Assembly (NCBI RefSeq): GCF_938030815.1
Contig: NZ_CALHII010000214.1
Span: 1 to 8,789, forward strand
Length of the DNA stretch: 8,789 nucleotides
Direction of reading: 5' to 3'
Origin: an uncultured Campylobacter sp.
Lineage (GTDB): Bacteria > Campylobacterota > Campylobacteria > Campylobacterales > Campylobacteraceae
Shown here: one piece after another, positions 1 through 6,509 of the stretch
Layout of the letters: the number at the start of each line of letters is the position of its first letter
How positions within the stretch are numbered: the stretch's first letter is position 1
The notes under the pieces: generated by a model
Database searches by the model: none
Seen by the model: the letters and a program-made list of their open reading frames with translations, nothing else
What the model was told of the DNA's origin: nothing
Program-made: the position numbers and the translations under genes

Positions 1-1025
1 GACTCGACGAAGATGTTCCAAGATTTTCACGAAAATGGCTGCGGCGTGAAATTTGCTCTGCGACGTAAATTTAATCCGGCGGCGCGCAGGTTCTTGCTTT
101 GCAGCACGGAATTTGTCCCACTGCGAAATGATAAAATTTACTGCGCGATTTGGCGTCGCGGCGGAGCCTACTCTGCGGTGCGTCTGTTTTGCGGGCAAGG
201 TTCTGCGACGGGCGATAAATTTAAAATATAAGCGTGCGGTTAAATTTCAAATGCGCGGCTAAATTTAAAGTAGAAGCATTATTAAATTTCAGGTGAGGTT
301 TTAAAATTTGCGGATAAAATTTTAAGGTGCGAAATTTTACTTAGCAAAATTTTATCTGCGATCATGGGTTATTTATGAGCGCGGATACGCGAAATTACGC
401 AAAGCAAAATTTCGGCGAGCTAAATTTTACCGCTGCGATCTTTAAATTTACGAGACTAAAATTTACCGGCTTGCGCGAGCCGCCGTTCGTCGCCAATCTT
501 TTGCTAGTTTAAATTTTGCCTTGCGAAATTTGGCTCGCAAACTTAGCAGCACAGGCGAGACGACGGATTTTGCCTCGCAAAATTCTAGCCGCAAAATTTA
601 AAGTGCAAATTTAAACAGCGATCCATGCGTTAAAATTTAAAAACTAAATTTGAAGTCTAGTGAGCGGGTCCGCCGCACGAATACTCGTATAAATTTCAAG
701 CACATAATGCTCATATTGAAATTTTGCGACTGAGCGTGTATGTGAAGCGCTCGTTAAAATTTCAAATCCGAAGCCCATGCAACCGCACACGTTAAAATTT
801 TAGAGCCGAGCGCGCTACGACGGTCGCGTTAAAATTTTAAAGCTAAGGCGCATACTGCGGAGATTGCATTAGATTTAAAATCGATCGGCGGGCGCGCGGA
901 ATTTTAGGATTGATCCATTCGCAAAGCTGTGCGCCATCGATCTGTTCGCAAAGCCGCGCCCATAGATCTTTTCGCAGCGGCGCGTGCCGAAATTTTAGAG
1001 CAGATCTGAGGAGTATAAGTAGAGG
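1..1025. other. Gene-free region saturated with RAATTY hexamers
   Basis: I see no credible gene, RNA or mobile element here. Open frames are under about 75 codons, lack recognisable domains and overlap one another. What the stretch does hold is about 30 copies of RAATTY (hand count), nearly all AAATTT and usually inside a longer AT run such as TAAAATTTTA, spaced roughly 15-90 bp apart in otherwise GC-rich sequence (GCG, CGC and CGAG runs). The copies have no single repeat period, although CGTTAAAATTT recurs at 628, 752, 790 and 827. One 31-nt stretch (408-438) reappears in the second gene-free block. The last 20 bp hold the GAGGAG sequence (1008-1013) that probably serves the exporter gene at 1026. 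No phage, insertion-sequence or CRISPR structure is visible. Confidence 0.75.
408..438 (+). repeat. Dispersed 31-nt repeat, copy 1
   Basis: This stretch matches 3642-3672 in the other gene-free block over 31 positions, with 26 identical. The last 20 bases, GCTAAATTTTACCGCTGCGA (419-438), are exactly the same. Each copy contains two RAATTY cores about 14 bp apart, so the repeated unit is more than the hexamer alone. Both copies lie in the same orientation. Confidence 0.6.
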
Positions 1026-1622
1026 ATGCAGTCGTTCATACAAGGGGTTTTGATGGGGTTGGGCGTTAGCGTGCCGATCGGTCCGGTAAACGTGCTGATA
1101 ATGTCCTACGCGCTGCGAAGCTACACCAAGGCGCTGTGCCTGGGCCTCGGCGCCATGAGCGCGGATATGCTCTATCTGGTGCTATCGGCGTTCGGCATAT
1201 CGCAGTTAGCCAAAATCCCGATCGTTTTTACCTGCATATCGGTATTTGGCGCGTGCTTTTTGCTCTACACGGCGTACGCGATCTGGCATAGCACGGCTAG
1301 CTCGGTGCAGCCTGCAAGCGTCGAGGCTTCCTCAGGCGCGGCGCTTTACGGCAAAGGCTTTTTAATAAATTTATTAAATCCATACGTCATTATGTTTTGG
1401 CTCAGCGTATCTGCCGGCACCGCGCGAGCAGATTTTGCGCTTACTCTTGCGGGGCTTGTAAGCGGAATTTTAGCTTGGATCACGCTTTTTCCGCTTGCGA
1501 TATATCTAGCTCGTAGCAAGCTTCCAAGCATGATAGTGCGAGCGTTTGCATATATCTCGGCGTTTATTTTGGTATTTTTCGCACTAAAGCTTTTATACGC
1601 TATAATTTTCGCTAAAATTTAA
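1026..1622 (+). CDS. LysE/RhtB-family amino-acid exporter
   Basis: This is a 198-residue inner-membrane protein of the LysE/RhtB translocator family, which exports amino acids such as lysine, threonine or homoserine, usually by proton exchange. The N-terminus has the family's glycine/proline signature (SVPIGPVNVL, residues 15-24). An NP pair followed by aromatic residues (LLNPYVIMFW, 116-125) is also typical. Hydrophobic segments lie near 4-26, 36-58, 65-87, 112-131, 136-161 and 172-195, giving six helices, and the length is normal for the family. ATG at 1026 is the first possible start because an in-frame TAG sits at 1020-1022. Shine-Dalgarno-like GAGGAG lies 12 bp upstream, rather far, and AGAGG directly abuts the ATG, so M10 (ATG at 1053) is a weaker alternative. 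The gene is 15 bp before dapE and probably co-transcribed. A lysine-type exporter beside a lysine/DAP biosynthesis gene is suggestive, but the substrate cannot be read from sequence. Confidence 0.88.
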   Translation: MQSFIQGVLMGLGVSVPIGPVNVLIMSYALRSYTKALCLGLGAMSADMLYLVLSAFGISQLAKIPIVFTCISVFGACFLLYTAYAIWHSTASSVQPASVEASSGAALYGKGFLINLLNPYVIMFWLSVSAGTARADFALTLAGLVSGILAWITLFPLAIYLARSKLPSMIVRAFAYISAFILVFFALKLLYAIIFAKI

Positions 1623-1637
1623 ACCAAAGGATGGCTT

Positions 1638-2816
1638 ATGAAACCGATTGAAATTCTAAAAGAGCTCATCAAATTCCGCTCGCTCACGCCTAGCGACGAC
1701 GGGGCTTTCAACTACGTCTCGATGCTGCTGGCAGACTTTAGCGAGGATAGATTCGAGCTAAACGGCGTAACTAACGCGATTTTTACCAAGCGCTTCGGAC
1801 AGGGTCCGCATCTATGCTTTGCCGGGCACATCGACGTAGTCCCTCCGGGCGAGGGCTGGGCGAGCGATCCGTTTAAGCCAGTGGAAGTGGACGGCTTTTT
1901 ATACGGGCGCGGCGCGCAGGATATGAAAAGCGGTATCGCAGCGGCAATCTGCGCGCTAGCGGCGGCACGCGATTTTAAGGGCACGCTAAGCCTACTACTA
2001 ACCAGCGATGAGGAGGGTGACGGCATCTACGGCACGCGCGAAATGCTCTCTAAATTGCGCGAGCAAGGTGCCCTACCCGACTTCGCGGTCGTTGCGGAGC
2101 CTACATGCGAAGTGCGCTTCGGCGATACCATTAAGATCGGCCGTCGCGGCTCGATTAACGGCGTCCTCACGCTCACGGGTATCGGCGGGCACGCAGCCTA
2201 CCCAGATAAATGCATCAATCCTGTCCACATTTTAGCGCCGGTTCTCGCAAGCCTCGCGGGGCATGATCTGGACGCAGGTAGCGAGGATTTCGCTCCAGCC
2301 AAGATAGTCATCACCGACATTCGCGGCGGTTCGCAGGTAGTAAACGTAACACCCAAGGATGTGCGCGTGATGTTTAACGTCCGCGGCGGCGTAGAGCTGG
2401 GGCTAAAAGACGTGCGAGACTATGTACTGGGGTTATTTGAACTGGACGCAAAAGACGCGCTATGCAACGAAAGCGAATCCTGCGGCAAGCTAGAAATGAG
2501 CTGCACCGCACAGCTGCGAGCAGGCGCGTCGCTACACCTCGCGCTAAAAAGCTCCTCAAAGCCTTTTTTAACTCAGCGAAGCTCCAAAATCGTGCAAAAA
2601 CTAAGCGCTAGCGTGCAGAAGATCTGCGGCGCAGCAGCCGAGCTAAACACCGCAGGTGGCACGAGCGATGCGAGATACTTCGCGGAGTTTGGCGTGGAGA
2701 CGGCGGAGTTTGGCGTGCGAAACGACACGATCCATCAGATCAATGAACGAGTAGAGATTAGCGACGTCGAAAATTTAGCTAAAATTTTTAGCGATCTGAT
2801 AGAAAATTTCGACTAA
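1638..2816 (+). CDS. dapE: Succinyl-diaminopimelate desuccinylase
   Basis: This is a cytoplasmic di-zinc hydrolase of the M20 family. It removes succinate from N-succinyl-LL-2,6-diaminopimelate, giving LL-DAP for lysine and peptidoglycan synthesis. All the expected metal and catalytic residues are visible: H64 and D66 in GHIDVVPPG, D95 in GRGAQDMKSG, E125/E126 in SDEEG (general base and zinc ligand), E154 in AEPT, and H366 in NDTIHQINE. The dimerisation/lid region with GRRGS (168-172) and GGHAAYPD (183-190) and the late GGTSDARYF (340-348) mark it as DapE rather than ArgE. At 392 residues it is slightly longer than the common 375-380. The extra appears to be a stretch near 275-300. AAGG at 1627-1630 is 7 bp from the ATG, a good ribosome site. 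It follows the exporter by 15 bp in a likely operon. RAATTY sites inside the gene fall mainly at its two ends. Confidence 0.95.
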   Translation: MKPIEILKELIKFRSLTPSDDGAFNYVSMLLADFSEDRFELNGVTNAIFTKRFGQGPHLCFAGHIDVVPPGEGWASDPFKPVEVDGFLYGRGAQDMKSGIAAAICALAAARDFKGTLSLLLTSDEEGDGIYGTREMLSKLREQGALPDFAVVAEPTCEVRFGDTIKIGRRGSINGVLTLTGIGGHAAYPDKCINPVHILAPVLASLAGHDLDAGSEDFAPAKIVITDIRGGSQVVNVTPKDVRVMFNVRGGVELGLKDVRDYVLGLFELDAKDALCNESESCGKLEMSCTAQLRAGASLHLALKSSSKPFLTQRSSKIVQKLSASVQKICGAAAELNTAGGTSDARYFAEFGVETAEFGVRNDTIHQINERVEISDVENLAKIFSDLIENFD

Positions 2817-3878
2817 TTTAGGAATTTGGCAAAGCTGCGTAGATTTGATAAAAATTCTTCGTTCTACCAAGTTTCGCCGAATTTACTGGGGTTTTCGCTC
2901 GTAGTTGCTTGGCGAATTTTATCTTTGCCGTGCGTATTGCGTAGAAATTTTGCCCTGCTACGCCGCTTTTGCTAAGAATTTTATCTGCATCACGCTCGCC
3001 GCTTTTACAATTACTTTGCTATGCAACGTCGCTTTCGCAAGAAGCCTTAGCAAAACGCCACCACCTCAAAGGCGAGCTTTGACGACGATAATGCTGCCCC
3101 TACTAGGAATTTTTTAAAAGAATACTGCTTTTGCGAGAATTTCAGCAAATAGCGCGATCTTTGCGCAAAATTTCCCTCGCTCTCTTTGCGTAGAATTTCA
3201 TCTTCGCCAGGTGTCTCTAGCAGCATACTGCTGTACTTTGCCGCCTCCGCGAGAAATTTTATATTTGGCGCACCCGCCGATCTCGCAAGAAGCTTGCTAA
3301 GACAATGCCGTTTCTGCTGGGATACCGCCTGCTTTGTGGGTTTATAGAATTTTACTTAGTCACGTTGCCGCTGAGATAAATTCTGCCCCGCTTACCGCTT
3401 CTGCGCGGATTTTAACCCCGCTTCGGCAAGCGCAATTAAAAATTTACTTTGCCTTAATACGGCGGCGTTAAATTTTACCCTTGCAGCGCGGTGACGCAGA
3501 ATTTTTAGGCTATGCAAAATTCTGCCGCAAAACCTTGCTTCATTGCCTATTTTCACGAAAGGGACTCAAAATTTTGCTGCTTTACGCGCTGCCGCACTAA
3601 ATGCACGCAAGATGAAAATTTATCGAAGGATTTCAGAGCGGAATTTCGCGAGGCTAAATTTTACCGCTGCGAAAAATTTCAACCGCTCATAGCAAGCGTC
3701 TAAGGCGCGATAAATTCCAAATTAGAGCTTCAAGCAGGCTTCGCTTCTTGCAAAATTTTAACTGACTTGGTCGCCGCAAAACTAGAAATTTACAAAATCG
3801 CTTTATGAAATTTCGCAGCGCCGCGCGGTAAAATTTTAAAATCAACGCCGTACCTGCAAGGCATAATTTAACGGAATT
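2817..3878. other. Second gene-free region saturated with RAATTY hexamers
   Basis: This stretch separates the convergent ends of dapE and the alkyltransferase gene. The longest open frames (about 60-70 codons at 2905-3117 and 3512-3703) have no Shine-Dalgarno-type start, no domain, and read straight through the repeated AT cores, so I do not call them genes. By hand count there are about 28 RAATTY copies in 1062 bp. Unlike block 1, many (about 11) are the asymmetric form GAATTY on the plus strand. Several sit in a longer degenerate unit of the form RAATTTYATCTTYGCC (2914, 2976, 3193, 3253). No clear hairpin terminator for either flanking gene was found. It could be decayed coding sequence, but I recognise no remnant. 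Confidence 0.75.
3642..3672 (+). repeat. Dispersed 31-nt repeat, copy 2
   Basis: This is the partner of the copy at 408-438, with 26 of 31 positions identical, including an exact 20-nt 3' part (3653-3672). It lies more than 3.2 kb away on the other side of the exporter-dapE pair, in the same orientation. Confidence 0.6.
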
Positions 3879-4442
3879 TTACTTGCCAAATTTGGCTAAG
3901 CTTTCTCTTTCAAAGTTTAGCAGCCACGCTTTGGTCGCTACACCGCCCGCGCCGCTGTATCCGCCGAGCCCGCCCGCAGCTACGACGCGGTGGCACGGTA
4001 CGATGATGGGGATTTCGTTTTTGCCGTTTGCGCTACCTACTGCGCGGCTTGCGCGCGGTCTGCCGATAGCCGCAGCTAGCTCGCCGTATGTTACGACCTC
4101 GCCGTAAGGGATCTCTAAAAGCGCGCTCCACACGGACTTTTGAAACTGCGTGCCGTTTTGGCTCAGTTTAACGCTGAAGCTCTCAAGCTCACCCCTGAAA
4201 TAGGCGCTAAGCTCGTCGGTGCAAAGAATCAAATTCTTTCTTAAATCACTAAGCTTTAAATCGCGTCCTTTATCATCCGCGGCACGCACAAAGCCTAATT
4301 TAGGCTCTGCGTCGTGTTTTTTAAAGATCTCATCATTGGGGCTGCAGGCAGAGCTTTTGACCCAGTCGATACTGCAGATGCCGATCTCGTCATCCTGAAT
4401 TTCAAGCATTCCAATAGGCGAATTAAAAAAGGCTTTTTGCAT
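3879..4442 (-). CDS. ogt: Methylated-DNA--protein-cysteine methyltransferase (O6-alkylguanine-DNA alkyltransferase)
   Basis: This is a suicide DNA-repair protein of 187 residues that moves the alkyl group from O6-alkylguanine (and O4-alkylthymine) to its own cysteine. The acceptor is C150 in the invariant PCHRV motif (149-153). The DNA-binding helix-turn-helix region FQKSVWSALLEIPYGEVVTYGEL (about 100-122), the arginine finger in RAVGSANGKN (133-142) and the closing GGYSGAGG (160-167) followed by KAWLLNFE are all typical. Residues 1-90 form the less conserved N-terminal domain, including an acidic, charged stretch at 36-68. Length fits the Ogt/Ada-C type. AAAGGA lies 5 bp before the ATG at 4442. 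The gene is on the minus strand, 143 bp downstream of the large ORF's stop, so it may have its own promoter. That gap has AT-rich hexamers but no convincing -10 box that stands out from the background. The choice of ogt over ada-C naming is by length and lack of an Ada N-domain. Confidence 0.93.
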   Translation of the reverse strand: MQKAFFNSPIGMLEIQDDEIGICSIDWVKSSACSPNDEIFKKHDAEPKLGFVRAADDKGRDLKLSDLRKNLILCTDELSAYFRGELESFSVKLSQNGTQFQKSVWSALLEIPYGEVVTYGELAAAIGRPRASRAVGSANGKNEIPIIVPCHRVVAAGGLGGYSGAGGVATKAWLLNFERESLAKFGK

Positions 4443-4585
4443 CTCAATCCTTTCAAATTTTTACTGGTTTGATCAAAAAAATTTTAAAAAGCGCTTGTCG
4501 CGGTGCGAGCTAAAGCTCGAAAACGATGGAATTTCATGTGGTAACGCAAAATTTTAAAATTTATACGCAAGGCGCCGCAAAGCCT
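4443..4585. other. Short spacer with RAATTY sites and a small hairpin
   Basis: This 143-bp gap lies between two minus-strand genes. It holds about five RAATTY sites and a perfect small hairpin, CGAGC (4506-4510), loop TAAA, GCTCG (4515-4519). On the minus strand the hairpin is not followed directly by a T run. The T-rich stretch comes about 17 bases later, so it is at best an atypical terminator for the upstream gene. The ribosome site of the alkyltransferase gene lies at 4448-4453. Confidence 0.5.
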
Positions 4586-6508
4586 CTACTCAAACCGCAC
4601 GATATTTACTAAAACCCCGTCGAAAACGTCTTGCTTAAAAAGCTTGATCTCGCGCACGATATCTGCATTGTCGTCGTCGATGACGCCGTTTTTGACGAGG
4701 CTGTCCTCGATGAGCTTAAAGATAAAGGCGTGGTTGCTGACGTCAGAGATACCGCTTTTAAAGCCCATTTCAAGGCGCACCGGCACGCCTATGTGCACGC
4801 CGCGCAGATCCTTGGCGATGTAAAGATCGGCGATCGTGCGCACCATTTTTTTCGCCATTTGGTAGCTCGCCGTGGACGACAAAATATCATTGAGACCGAA
4901 ATTCTCCATCAAAAGTGGAATACGAACGCGCGCCAAAACCCCTTCGCCAGGCTCGCTCGCGCTCTTTTTCAAAAACGAAATTTTAATCCTATGCGCGATG
5001 CCTATGAAACGCGGCTTAAGCGCGATGAGCCTAGCTCTAGGCGCTTGCGGTAGCAAGATAGGACGCGAAGCGCTTGCAATAGGCAGAGCCTGCGGACGCT
5101 CTCGAAGGCTCGCGCGCTCTTTCGCAGGCGCTTTGCGCGCAGGCTTGCCATAGAAATTTACGGGCTTAGTCGCAAAAGTTGATTCGCTCCCAAAAGCAGC
5201 AGACACTGGCTCATCACCAAGCGCCCCCTCCGCCATAGAAGAAGCAAACGTAGAATTCTCGCCCGTTAACGTGGGCTGCGCGAATCGCTCAAATTCGGGC
5301 GCAAATTTATTTCCCACTTGCGGCGGCAAATTCGAAGGGCGCCACTCTTGTGCGGAGCTTTTCTGTGCTAAATTTTGCCCGGCGGAATTTTTTAGCGCGT
5401 AATTTTGCCCTTTTGCCAAAAACGCGGAATTCTCACCAACGCAATTCTCATCTTGAGACGCGAATTCCGAGGCATTTTCTAAGGCAAAATTTGCGGCACA
5501 GCGGCTAGCAAATTTAGCGCTTTGATTCTTGGAGAACTCGAAGCCTTGAGGCTTGCAATCATTTGCGTTTATATCAAGCGCAGAATTTGCGAAAGTGGAA
5601 TTTTTTGATGCAGAGCTTTGTGCCGTAGAATTTTTACTTTGTAAGTCCGCGCCCTGCTCTGCTACAAACGAATTTTTAGCCGTAAAATTCTCCGTTTGCG
5701 CCATAAAATTAGAATTTTGTGACTCAAATGCGGAATCTTTCACGAGCGCAGAGCTTTGCGCGGAAATAAAATTTCGCGATGCAAGAATGAAGCTTCGCCC
5801 TTTGGCAGAATTCGCAGGCGCAGAGCTTTGCGGCATAAAATTTTCGCTCCTCGCATTTGCGCTCTCTTCGAAACTAGCAGCAAGCCCCACACTCATGTCA
5901 TCCTGCGCAGCATCATTTTGCGAAATTAAATTCTCGCGCGTCGTATCCCACGCGGTATCTGCGCAAAATTCCGCCCGAGCTGCGCCATAAAATTCTGCTT
6001 GCGAAGCATCTTGAAATTCTGCTCGTGAAGCAAAATCTCGCGCGCTCTGAGCGCTGCGCGCAGAAAAATCTCGCTCGCCGCACCTTGCGTTTGTGGCATA
6101 CGAAGTCTTTGCCAAGCTGCCACCAGCTTCTGGCGAAACTGCGCCCGAATCTCCTTCGCAAAAGCTACCAAAATCGCAGGCGCCGTCAAACTCCGCATAG
6201 CCATCTGCCGCGCGGAGACGATCTGCGCGGGCTTTCTTTTTAGGCGTAGAAGAGAGCGTGAGCCTGCCTGCAAGCTCGCGTCCGCCAGAGTTTAAAATCC
6301 CAAAAATTCTAGCTCTAAAACGCTCAAACTGCTCGCCACTGAGCGAAATTTTATCATTTAGGCTCTGCACGCCGAAGTCTGCAGCAGTAAAATTTACGAT
6401 CGCTCCGTCCCTACTCGCGACGCGCACGCGACCCTTGACCGAGCCTTTTAGCTTAAAATCGCTGCCTGCGAGAATTTTTTTCATCAACTCCTTCGGATTG
6501 TAGGGCAT
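4586..6508 (-). CDS. Large protein: conserved-looking N-terminal domain, long low-complexity linker, possible RusA-like C-terminal domain
   Basis: I do not recognise the whole protein (640 residues from the ATG at 6508). Residues 1 to about 90 look like a compact domain (starting MPYNPKELMKKILAGSDF, with alternating strands and a helix around GEQFERFRARIFGIL). Residues about 95-465 are a low-complexity A/S/N/E/F/Q-rich linker, probably disordered, with no long hydrophobic segment. Residues 491-640 look folded and resemble RusA-type endonucleases in order: strand VRIPL, helix YQMAKKMVRTIADLYI, strand VPVRLEM, then DVSN (589-592) where RusA has DxDN, and KNGVIDDDN (606-614) where RusA has a second acidic pair. 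The second Asp of DxDN is Ser here, so nuclease activity is uncertain. A TTG start at 6523 would add five residues and overlap the peptidase gene by 14 bp. I prefer the ATG because GGCGAG lies 7 bp upstream. The gene directly follows the M23 peptidase gene and is probably translated from the same mRNA. The name RusA-like is inference. Confidence 0.8.
   Translation of the reverse strand: MPYNPKELMKKILAGSDFKLKGSVKGRVRVASRDGAIVNFTAADFGVQSLNDKISLSGEQFERFRARIFGILNSGGRELAGRLTLSSTPKKKARADRLRAADGYAEFDGACDFGSFCEGDSGAVSPEAGGSLAKTSYATNARCGERDFSARSAQSARDFASRAEFQDASQAEFYGAARAEFCADTAWDTTRENLISQNDAAQDDMSVGLAASFEESANARSENFMPQSSAPANSAKGRSFILASRNFISAQSSALVKDSAFESQNSNFMAQTENFTAKNSFVAEQGADLQSKNSTAQSSASKNSTFANSALDINANDCKPQGFEFSKNQSAKFASRCAANFALENASEFASQDENCVGENSAFLAKGQNYALKNSAGQNLAQKSSAQEWRPSNLPPQVGNKFAPEFERFAQPTLTGENSTFASSMAEGALGDEPVSAAFGSESTFATKPVNFYGKPARKAPAKERASLRERPQALPIASASRPILLPQAPRARLIALKPRFIGIAHRIKISFLKKSASEPGEGVLARVRIPLLMENFGLNDILSSTASYQMAKKMVRTIADLYIAKDLRGVHIGVPVRLEMGFKSGISDVSNHAFIFKLIEDSLVKNGVIDDDNADIVREIKLFKQDVFDGVLVNIVRFE
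5150..6020. repeat. RAATTY-dense segment inside the large minus-strand gene
   Basis: About 24 RAATTY copies in about 870 bp (hand count, examples at 5254, 5371, 5427, 5461, 5511, 5584, 5629, 5810, 5839, 5967, 6011). This is the same density as the two gene-free blocks, whereas the coding ends of the same gene have only three or four per 500 bp. It encodes the low-complexity linker. Depending on frame the hexamer appears in the protein as EF or KF (xAA TTy), or as NF, NS or NL (AAT Tyx), which explains the many AEF, ENF, KNS and ENS tripeptides. The reading frame stays open throughout. Confidence 0.7.
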
Positions 6509-6509
6509 T

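Noticed and set aside
13..262. Two overlapping short plus-strand open frames (about 70 codons each)
   Set aside because: They overlap in different frames, have no ribosome site or domain, and read through RAATTY cores. They look like chance frames.
1..1025. CRISPR array
   Set aside because: The repeated word is a short hexamer with irregular spacing. There is no 23-40 nt repeat with uniform spacers and no cas gene.
843..1043. 66-codon minus-strand open frame overlapping the start of the exporter gene
   Set aside because: It overlaps the upstream region and start of a solid gene and has no recognisable features.
2905..3117. 70-codon plus-strand frame with a hydrophobic stretch
   Set aside because: There is no ribosome site, and its composition follows the repeated TTT/GCN pattern of the gene-free block. 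It is probably not a membrane peptide.
3512..3703. 63-codon plus-strand frame
   Set aside because: It consists largely of translated RAATTY cores (repeated KF, EF, FY), with no ribosome site or domain.
4506..4519. Perfect five-bp hairpin CGAGC-TAAA-GCTCG as a terminator
   Set aside because: No T run follows directly on either strand, so I record it only as a small hairpin in the spacer.
4631..5053. 140-codon plus-strand frame opposite the large gene's C-terminal domain
   Set aside because: It is antisense to a domain with plausible folding and family resemblance, and has no ribosome site.
5553..5990. 145-codon plus-strand frame opposite the large gene's linker
   Set aside because: It is an antisense shadow of the low-complexity segment. 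Palindromic RAATTY cores keep the opposite strand open too.
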